This document shows positions 1 to 4,006 of a stretch of 16,145 nucleotides of DNA, one piece after another. A model generated the notes under the pieces. It was not told the DNA's origin, made no database searches, and saw only the letters and a list, made by a program, of their open reading frames with translations. Source of the DNA: Candidatus Kaiserbacteria bacterium. Its GTDB lineage: Bacteria; Patescibacteriota; Minisyncoccia; Phycocordibacterales; UBA12088. Every line of letters begins with the position of its first letter. The stretch's first letter is position 1. Position numbers and translations under genes: made by a program. Location: positions 1 through 16,145 of the forward strand of contig PWVU01000101.1 of NCBI GenBank assembly GCA_003561715.1, written 5' to 3'.

Positions 1-12
1 AACAGCTACAAT

Positions 13-30
13 CTGAGAGCTTACGCTCAG
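13..30 (-). other. Hairpin just downstream of the tRNA gene
   Basis: A short stem-loop lies 13 bp beyond the tRNA 3' end. It can fold as a 5-bp stem (13-17 with 26-30), or as a 4-bp GAGC/GCTC stem closed by a GTAA (GNRA-type) loop on the minus strand (17-28). No T-run follows on the minus strand, so it is not a typical Rho-independent terminator. It may be a 3' processing or stabilising structure. The core GCGTAAGC (minus strand) recurs twice near 1.0-1.13 kb. Confidence 0.35.
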
Positions 31-42
31 AGATTGGCTGAT

Positions 43-119
43 TGGTGCACCCGGATGGACTCGAACCATAGACCATTCGTGTATAAGACGAACGCTACTA
101 CCAACTGAGCTACGGGTGC
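43..119 (-). tRNA. tRNA-Ile with UAU anticodon, CCA encoded
   Basis: On the minus strand a full cloverleaf folds. It has a perfect 7-bp acceptor stem (GCACCCG with CGGGTGC), discriminator A73 and an encoded CCA (43-45). The anticodon stem TTCGT/ACGAA closes the 7-nt loop CTTATAC, giving anticodon TAT after U33, and the T-loop is TTCGAGT. The anticodon reads AUA. Several E. coli tRNA-Ile identity elements are present: C4-G69, U12-A23, C29-G41, A37 and A73. The D-stem has only three good pairs plus a C13-T22 mismatch, and the outer T-stem pair is T49-C65, so the body is slightly degenerate. Most bacteria read AUA with a CAU-anticodon tRNA modified to lysidine by TilS. A UAU tRNA is uncommon and is known from lineages that lost TilS, such as Mycoplasma mobile. 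AUA codons are used in this window, for example at 4067-4069. Confidence 0.88.
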
Positions 120-130
120 AATGTGCACTT

Positions 131-159
131 ATGGTACGCGGTTTTGAGGGTTTTTACAA
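131..159 (-). promoter_or_regulatory. Putative sigma70-type promoter of the tRNA gene
   Basis: Reading the minus strand, TTGTAA (154-159) and TACCAT (131-136) are separated by exactly 17 bp. The predicted start, near 124, lies about 5 nt before the mature tRNA 5' end at 119. That is a sensible geometry for a single-gene tRNA transcript with a very short leader. The hexamers are imperfect. Confidence 0.4.
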
Positions 160-199
160 TTTTTTAAGCACATTCGAAACATACGGCGTTATCACCTTT

Positions 200-283
200 T
201 CATACCTGCAAATCATACACTTGTGTAGAAAATCGTTTGACCCTTAAGAGGTACGGTACGTAACGCTTTACGAATTCCTCCAT
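200..283 (-). CDS. Possible 27-aa basic small ORF downstream of operator copy A
   Basis: ATG at 283 opens 27 codons ending in TGA at 200-202. The peptide starts MEEFVKRYVPYLL and is mildly basic (five Lys/Arg against three Glu/Asp), with aromatic residues spread through it. It has no signal peptide, and no family is recognised. The reason to list it is position. It begins about 10 nt after the predicted start of promoter/operator copy A (300-328), which duplicates the regulator gene's own promoter. No Shine-Dalgarno is present, as for most genes here. It could equally be a chance ORF inside a non-coding transcript. Confidence 0.25.
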   Translation of the reverse strand: MEEFVKRYVPYLLRVKRFSTQVYDLQV

Positions 284-299
284 TCACTGCTTGACTATA

Positions 300-328
300 A
301 TTTTAACGACCGTTGTAATTATGGTCAA
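300..328 (-). promoter_or_regulatory. Promoter/operator copy A, minus strand
   Basis: On the minus strand TTGACC (323-328), a 17-bp spacer and TAAAAT (300-305) form a good sigma70-like promoter pointing towards the small ORF and the tRNA. Inverted GACC/GGTC arms (323-326 and 308-311) overlap the -35 box and the spacer, where a repressor would block RNA polymerase. The element nearly duplicates the promoter of the regulator gene at 926-954. On the plus strand the same DNA also reads TTGACT (291-296), 17 bp, TGTAAT (314-319). An oppositely directed transcript, antisense to the regulator gene, is therefore possible. Confidence 0.55.
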
Positions 329-329
329 T
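304..329. repeat. Direct repeat copy A (26 bp, 2 differences from copy B)
   Basis: Positions 304-329 match 930-955 in the same orientation at 24 of 26 bases. The two mismatches are adjacent, in the middle (GT here, AG in copy B). The repeats flank the regulator gene almost exactly: this copy ends at the gene's stop codon and the other sits 12 bp before its start codon. The conserved parts are the TTGACC and GGTC blocks seen on the minus strand. Confidence 0.85.
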
Positions 330-917
330 TTACTTTGGAAGTCTAAAATGATCGCGAAGTGAAGTGTCATTCTCAATTCCCTCAGCTACGATATACAAAA
401 CCCCCTTACCAAGGTTGAGATCTGTGCGCACAAGCATGAGCACTTCCTCGCAGTCATACGGATAGACCCATACACTGTTCTGTAACCGAACAAACCCGAT
501 CTTCTGTAAGAGAGTACGCAATTGATCTCGAACTACACGCCTACGCTCCCACACGTCAAACACAACAACGCGCCAACGACCGTCCCACGCACGCGGTTTT
601 TGCATGGATGCCTGTTCAAGCAAACGAAGTCGGTCAATATATCGCTTGCCAGACTCCGTCAAACGTATACTTCCGCCATTTTTCGTAGTGTGTGTCACAA
701 GACCGAGTTTCACCAATCGCGCAAGGGCTTGCTTGATGCGGTATGACGGATTGCGTTTTTTCTCCAGGTCCGGATCGATATCTTTCAATATTGCGATAGC
801 TTGAGGCATAAACGTTGCAATCCCCACTGCAGTTGCCCCGTACAGAGCAAGTGCGACCGCTTGTTGAATTTTTGCTCGTCGTACGTTTTTTCGTGTTTGC
901 TCCTCCAACTTTCTCAT
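330..917 (-). CDS. PaaX/Cas2-like winged-helix transcriptional regulator (not a CRISPR Cas2)
   Basis: The protein has 195 aa. Residues 1-45 form a basic, then hydrophobic, helix. Residues about 50-97 look like a winged-helix DNA-binding domain (YRIKQALARLVKLGLV, then LTESGKRYIDRL). Residues 108-195 have the ferredoxin-like Cas2 fold typical of the PaaX middle domain: WDGRWRVVVFDV, with the Cas2-type Asp at 121, then LLQKIGFVRLQNSVWVYPYD. Such proteins are common in CPR genomes and are often labelled Cas2. There is no Cas1 and no CRISPR array here, and the winged helix points to a repressor. The gene has its own TTGACC-17-TACTAT promoter only 8 nt before the ATG. A GACC/GGTC inverted repeat inside that promoter suggests autoregulation. 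The ligand and the wider regulon cannot be read from the sequence. Confidence 0.85.
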   Translation of the reverse strand: MRKLEEQTRKNVRRAKIQQAVALALYGATAVGIATFMPQAIAILKDIDPDLEKKRNPSYRIKQALARLVKLGLVTHTTKNGGSIRLTESGKRYIDRLRLLEQASMQKPRAWDGRWRVVVFDVWERRRVVRDQLRTLLQKIGFVRLQNSVWVYPYDCEEVLMLVRTDLNLGKGVLYIVAEGIENDTSLRDHFRLPK

Positions 918-925
918 TAACCTTA

Positions 926-954
926 ATAGTAACGACCGTTAGAATTATGGTCAA
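926..954 (-). promoter_or_regulatory. Promoter/operator copy B of the PaaX/Cas2-like gene
   Basis: Minus strand: TTGACC (949-954), exactly 17 bp, TACTAT (926-931). The inverted arms GACC (949-952) and GGTC (934-937) straddle the spacer, with one arm inside the -35 box and the other abutting the -10. That is classic geometry for steric repression. The -10 ends 8 nt before the ATG at 917, so the transcript would start within a couple of bases of the start codon. An AAGG at 4 nt is the only Shine-Dalgarno-like sequence. Confidence 0.7.
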
Positions 955-955
955 T
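930..955. repeat. Direct repeat copy B (26 bp)
   Basis: This is the partner of 304-329, 626 bp away in the same orientation and differing at two adjacent central bases. It contains the promoter spacer and inverted-repeat operator of the regulator gene. The bases outside the 26 bp differ from those around copy A. Conservation therefore stops at the functional -35/operator/-10 element, which favours selection on binding sites over a recent large duplication. Confidence 0.85.
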
Positions 956-967
956 AATGTTAGAACG

Positions 968-999
968 CATATACAGAATGATGGTGTATGAGTTTTTTT
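968..999 (+). terminator. Putative plus-strand Rho-independent terminator
   Basis: CATATAC (968-974) pairs with GTGTATG (984-990) through seven pairs, one of them a wobble, around a 9-nt loop. AG and seven Ts (993-999) follow. The stem is AT-rich and modest, but the T-run is on the plus-strand side only. No plus-strand gene ends here. It could stop an antisense transcript started at the plus-direction promoter inside operator copy A, or shield the regulator promoter. Confidence 0.4.
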
Positions 1000-1247
1000 A
1001 AGTGGATGACTCACGCGCTTACGCCCCGGGCATTGTTGCAGTCACCTTTGGAGGCTACTAGACAAACCGCTTCGCTGTTTGTCATACATTGCAAGAGTGA
1101 TTCATGGACTCACGCCATCCCAAGGCTTACGCCGTGAGGTATTTTCGTCGAGCAAAAACTTTCTGCGACACCATACGTTTCAAGCTGTATTGCGTAGTTG
1201 TATCGTACACAACGGTTCCTGCAACAGAAAGGTTGTTCTTGTAGGCG
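1000..1247. other. Non-coding stretch with repeated GTAA hairpins; no gene seen
   Basis: No convincing coding frame is seen on either strand between the plus-strand terminator and the next gene. An 18-bp motif, GACTCACGCGCTTACGCC, sits at 1008-1025. It recurs at 1107-1133 with nine bases (CATCCCAAG) inserted in its middle. Both copies contain GCTTACGC, which on the minus strand is a mini-hairpin GC-GTAA-GC. The second copy lies inside a 6-bp stem (1109-1114 with 1133-1138). Between the copies is a 7-bp hairpin (1061-1067 with 1077-1083) whose minus-strand tip is GCGAAGC, known as an exceptionally stable small hairpin. The arrangement suggests a structured RNA or the decayed remains of one. 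I could not match it to tmRNA, RNase P RNA or SRP RNA. Confidence 0.4.
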
Positions 1248-1709
1248 TCAGTATCCCTCCGGTGGTTTGGTCTTGGGACCGAGATGCGAGAGCGCAAGCG
1301 TCTCAATATCGCACAGGATCCGTTCGGCTTCTTCGGCGAGAAATTGCTTGTCTTGTTCGGTCATTGGGGAGAGGATGTGTTCGAGAGTCTTATCGAAATC
1401 ATTCTTGTAGCGTTGGTTGATATCTTTCCATGCAATACCTTGGAGGAGCGTTGCGGCACGTTCGTCGTGGGCGATAACACCGCACTTCAATAAGTACGCG
1501 ATCGCGGGATAGCCGAGGTACCCCTTCCAGTACGAGCCGTTATCGTTCGCCATGATCGCTTGTGTCTCTGGATCGTAGTGTACCTCGTAGTATTTGTTGC
1601 GGCTTGACGAAAAGACTTTTGCCGAGTTGCTCGCCAGTTCGACACGCTCATCGGCAAGTGCGCCGAGCGCTTCATACACTTTGATAATGGGTGGAGTATG
1701 CCATTGCAT
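1248..1709 (-). CDS. Hypothetical protein, 153 aa, downstream of Qng1
   Basis: I do not recognise this protein. It starts MQWHTPPIIKVYEALGALAD and looks soluble and mixed alpha/beta. A Tyr/Asn/Asp-rich middle (YYEVHYDPETQAIMANDNG, then YWKGYLGYPAIAYLL) leads into a charged helical C-terminal half ending PKTKPPEGY. There is no signal peptide or membrane segment. The frame stays open upstream to 1871, inside the Qng1 gene, but those 54 residues are a shadow of Qng1 in another frame. The ATG at 1709 falls 26 bp after the Qng1 stop and fits an operon. A CATACT box (1718-1723) 8 nt before this ATG may be a separate leaderless promoter. Tight co-orientation suggests, but does not prove, a link to queuosine salvage. 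Confidence 0.75.
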   Translation of the reverse strand: MQWHTPPIIKVYEALGALADERVELASNSAKVFSSSRNKYYEVHYDPETQAIMANDNGSYWKGYLGYPAIAYLLKCGVIAHDERAATLLQGIAWKDINQRYKNDFDKTLEHILSPMTEQDKQFLAEEAERILCDIETLALSHLGPKTKPPEGY

Positions 1710-1734
1710 GGTTGCGGAGTATGGTGTTGCGTAA

Positions 1735-2709
1735 TCAATAGCTGGTGGTGGGCGTTTTATGATGAGGATGGCGATAGGTAAGGTGCTTGGCTTTGACCCA
1801 CAGTATCCAATCGATCTCGCGCACGGTACGCACGGTTCCCGCTCGCTCGACCGCGTCACGTAATCGCTCAACGGCCTCGATGGTATGCGCGCGAATCTCG
1901 ATCTCTTCGCGTGAGCCGCGCGGGATCAATTCTTCCGCATCGATCTTCGCCAAGAGTTCGGGCGCATACTCCAAGACTCCAAACGCCTCGAGTATGAGAG
2001 GCAATTTGTAATCGGCAAATACGGTCAGATGATCGAGGTTGGTGAATTGCACAGTCGGCTCGTCCGGTAGCGCAAACGCAATATCGGACGGCAGTATCTG
2101 CGCACGCTTGAGGAAATAGACGGTGCGCCCCTCAAACTTTTCTTGGTCGCGAAAGGTCGGAAAATGTGTACACAAGAGATCAACACATCGGTCGACATCA
2201 CATTCTGCCGCCTCGAAGAAGGTCCTAGCACTTCCACCAAATGTATCACGCAAAATGGCGAAGTTCTCCCGAATGATTGCCACGCGCTCGGACAGCAACA
2301 GCAACTCCCCTTCACCACGAAAAATAGCGTAAAAATCTGTGTCGGACATCTCGGCGACATAGCTTGCATCGAAAAGCCGTTCGTCCCGCACAAATGCGTC
2401 TTTTATCGCTTTTGAAAACGCGTAGTAGCCCTGTAACCACTCACCCTCACTGATGAAATACTTCCATCGCTTTCCCTCTTTGGGCGCCCAAAAACAGCAA
2501 TTGATACTGTCGAGAAAGAAATAGTACTGCATGGTCTGCTCGGGCGTTCCCAAGAACTGCAGATGGTTGTCCCATGGTGGTACCGGGTCGTACGCAAGTT
2601 CCTCGGCAAATGCTTCAAGACGCTCTTCGTTGATCGACACATAGGCGCTGTGTGCAAGGACCGGTGCGAGAGAGTCGAGAATGCGCTGTTTTGTGGTGTG
2701 GGTTGTCAT
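1735..2709 (-). CDS. qng1: Queuosine 5'-phosphate N-glycosylase/hydrolase, Qng1 (DUF2419, C9orf64 family)
   Basis: The 324-aa protein belongs to the queuosine salvage family, which releases the base queuine from queuosine 5'-monophosphate so it can be re-inserted into tRNAs with GUN anticodons. Visible family signatures (numbered from the ATG at 2709) are SINCCFW at 68-74, FADYKLP at 231-237 (as I recall, the region of the catalytic Asp), SREEIEIRA at 266-274, DWILW at 300-304 and the typical C-terminal PHHKTPTTSY. Length and both ends fit a complete enzyme with no signal peptide, so it is cytosolic. A TTG six bases upstream could also serve as start, but the ATG gives the more usual N-terminus. 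The next gene starts 26 bp after its stop. No tRNA-guanine transglycosylase or transporter gene is in this window. The family call is firm. The exact substrate is from family knowledge. Confidence 0.85.
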   Translation of the reverse strand: MTTHTTKQRILDSLAPVLAHSAYVSINEERLEAFAEELAYDPVPPWDNHLQFLGTPEQTMQYYFFLDSINCCFWAPKEGKRWKYFISEGEWLQGYYAFSKAIKDAFVRDERLFDASYVAEMSDTDFYAIFRGEGELLLLSERVAIIRENFAILRDTFGGSARTFFEAAECDVDRCVDLLCTHFPTFRDQEKFEGRTVYFLKRAQILPSDIAFALPDEPTVQFTNLDHLTVFADYKLPLILEAFGVLEYAPELLAKIDAEELIPRGSREEIEIRAHTIEAVERLRDAVERAGTVRTVREIDWILWVKAKHLTYRHPHHKTPTTSY

Positions 2710-2754
2710 GGGCAAGAGGTGTATTGGGACGAACGCAATACCACGATCCTACCC

Positions 2755-2782
2755 ATGCTACCTGAAATGGGGTAGTTTACAA
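2755..2782 (-). promoter_or_regulatory. Putative promoter of the qng1 operon
   Basis: Minus strand: TTGTAA (2777-2782), 16 bp, TAGCAT (2755-2760), giving a leader of roughly 40 nt before the ATG at 2709. The -35 box is the same six base pairs that serve the divergent kinase promoter on the other strand (TTACAA), so the two promoters would compete. A near-palindrome (CTACCCAT at 2749-2756 with ATGGGGTAG at 2767-2775, one bulge) lies in the spacer and could be an operator. Confidence 0.35.
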
Positions 2783-2806
2783 ACCCTGGGTATTGTGTGT
2801 TACAGT
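2777..2806 (+). promoter_or_regulatory. Putative extended -10 promoter of the kinase gene
   Basis: TTACAA (2777-2782), an 18-bp spacer and TACAGT (2801-2806), preceded by TGT, form an extended -10 promoter. The box ends 7 nt before the ATG at 2814, so the mRNA would be essentially leaderless. This geometry is what fixes the start at 2814 rather than the in-frame TTG at 2793. Confidence 0.45.
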
Positions 2807-2813
2807 CACTTAC

Positions 2814-3784
2814 ATGAAAGATATGCCCCAAAAACTTAATGAAGTATATGGTCTCAAACACCCACGTATCGGTGATTCGATTCCACGGGGGTATTCTGCT
2901 CAAAACTATCCCGTACAAGATGGCAATGACTTCTTTTTTCTCAAAGGATATGCTCCACGGCGTGATGTGGTTCGAATCAAAGAAATTCACTCCGCTGAAC
3001 AGTTTTTTGCAGAGCGAGACATCCCCGCAATAGTAGCCATTCCTACACGGAATATGGACTCCATATTTGAACATCATGATCGCTACTGGTCACTCTATCC
3101 ATTTGTTTCTGCATTTCACATTGAAAGCCCTTTGACACTCCCCACAATACGACACGCAAACGATATGGGACACACGTTAGCTACGCTTCATCAAGCGGGA
3201 GCTTTTGCGCCGAAAAATATAACCACAAAGCGGATAGAAAGTAAGAAAAGAATGTCTTTCTCTCCGACGCACGAGCACTGCATGAGAAGATACTTGAGAA
3301 ATCTTCTCTTTCAAATCTGGACACTGAGATGTTGGCGTTCCTCACAAAAAAACTTGAGCTTGTTCAAGCGGCGTCACACGATACATTTAATTTTGGTATT
3401 CGGTTTGATCATTTGATTCATGGAGACCTTCATCATCTCAACATATTTTTTGATGCCGAAGAATCGGTTTCTCACGTTTTCGATTTTGAACGAGTGATGG
3501 TTGGCGACCGAATAGCCGATCTTCTCTACACTATATTTCTTTCTTTTTTGGACACAGCGGTAATAGATGATGAGAATTTTCAGTGCATAAAATCTTTCCT
3601 CAATGGCTACCAAAAAAATTACCCGCTAACTCATGCTGAACTGGAAGATCGACTGCATTGGTTCTATTGGAACGAAATTGTAATGATGCTCTGGATCGAA
3701 ACGAACTACTACTTGCGCAACGAAACACGAAGTAATGAATACTTGCCGCACAGAAAGAGACGACTTGAAATATATATCAAGTAA
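2814..3784 (+). pseudogene. Aminoglycoside-phosphotransferase-fold kinase, split by a frameshift
   Basis: Two overlapping frames together encode one APH-family small-molecule kinase. Frame 1, from ATG 2814, gives the N-lobe (SAQNYPVQ, then DFFFLKGYAPRRDVVRIKEIHSA, and ANDMGHTLATLHQAGAF). Frame 2, readable from about 3245 to the stop at 3784, gives the C-lobe with the catalytic loop HGDLHHLN (Asp codon 3425-3427) and the metal-binding VFDFE (Asp codon 3482-3484). The switch is best placed at the A-run 3246-3249. One extra A would restore a continuous protein of about 323 aa through KKKNVFLSDARALHEKI. A sequencing or assembly error, a recent mutation, or translational slippage would all fit. 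Catalytic residues are intact, so decay, if real, is recent. The substrate is unknown; resistance is not implied. The gene is visibly AT-richer than its neighbours, which hints at separate origin. Confidence 0.8.
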
Positions 3785-3789
3785 CCCTG

Positions 3790-3951
3790 ATGCATTCTTT
3801 GCAAGAGTATTATCTTGTCTTCCACGCTAGCCAATTCCTCTACATCCTCATCCCTATTGTTCTCTCGATCTATCTATATCAAGAACACTGGAATGCGCGG
3901 AAAGTCATTGCCATCACTCTTTCCATCGTCGCACTGTACCTGCTCAAGTAA
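3790..3951 (+). CDS. Small two-helix membrane protein, 53 aa
   Basis: ATG at 3790 opens 53 codons ending TAA at 3949-3951. Residues about 9-30 (LVFHASQFLYILIPIVLSIY) and 38-52 (KVIAITLSIVALYLL) are hydrophobic helices joined by a short charged turn (QEHWNARK), giving a hairpin membrane topology. It starts 5 nt after the kinase stop codon and ends 55 bp before the PBP1C start, all on the plus strand, so it could be co-transcribed with either gene. There is no Shine-Dalgarno. No family is recognised. The clean two-helix pattern argues against chance, but the ORF is short. Confidence 0.6.
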   Translation: MHSLQEYYLVFHASQFLYILIPIVLSIYLYQEHWNARKVIAITLSIVALYLLK

Positions 3952-3993
3952 GCGGATGCTCGATGCGGGATAGCGCATGCCGCCTGCTCCCTA

Positions 3994-3999
3994 TACAAT
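3994..3999 (+). promoter_or_regulatory. -10 box supporting the PBP1C start at 4007
   Basis: TACAAT ends 7 nt before the ATG at 4007, the same geometry as at the kinase, macroglobulin, MltG and regulator genes. No convincing -35 or extended TG is seen, so this rests on the hexamer and spacing alone. Confidence 0.35.
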
Positions 4000-4006
4000 A
4001 CAGAGC

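Noticed and set aside
330..917. Functional CRISPR Cas2 nuclease
   Set aside because: The fold is Cas2-like, but a winged helix is fused in front, there is no cas1 or repeat array, and an operator-like inverted repeat sits in its promoter.
304..955. Insertion sequence bounded by 26-bp direct repeats
   Set aside because: The repeats are functional promoter/operator elements, there is no transposase, no inverted termini are seen, and the gene between them is a regulator.
1191..1213. Terminator for the 153-aa gene
   Set aside because: Only a 5-bp stem (1197-1201 with 1209-1213) with no T-run on the minus strand; too weak to call.
1079..1420. Plus-strand ORF of 113 codons
   Set aside because: It runs from non-coding DNA into the antisense of the 153-aa gene. 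It has low-complexity Ser/Arg/Cys composition and no start context.
1710..1871. N-terminal 54-residue extension of the 153-aa protein
   Set aside because: It overlaps the conserved Qng1 C-terminus in another frame and has Cys/Pro-rich, non-protein-like composition. ATG 1709 fits the operon spacing.
2793..2813. TTG start for the kinase seven codons upstream
   Set aside because: It would overlap the extended -10 box at 2798-2806. ATG 2814 lies at the right distance from it.
3243..3254. Programmed -1 frameshift site in the kinase gene
   Set aside because: The zero-frame heptamer is GAAAAGA, not of X-XXY-YYZ form, and no downstream stimulatory structure is obvious. A one-base indel in the A-run is simpler.
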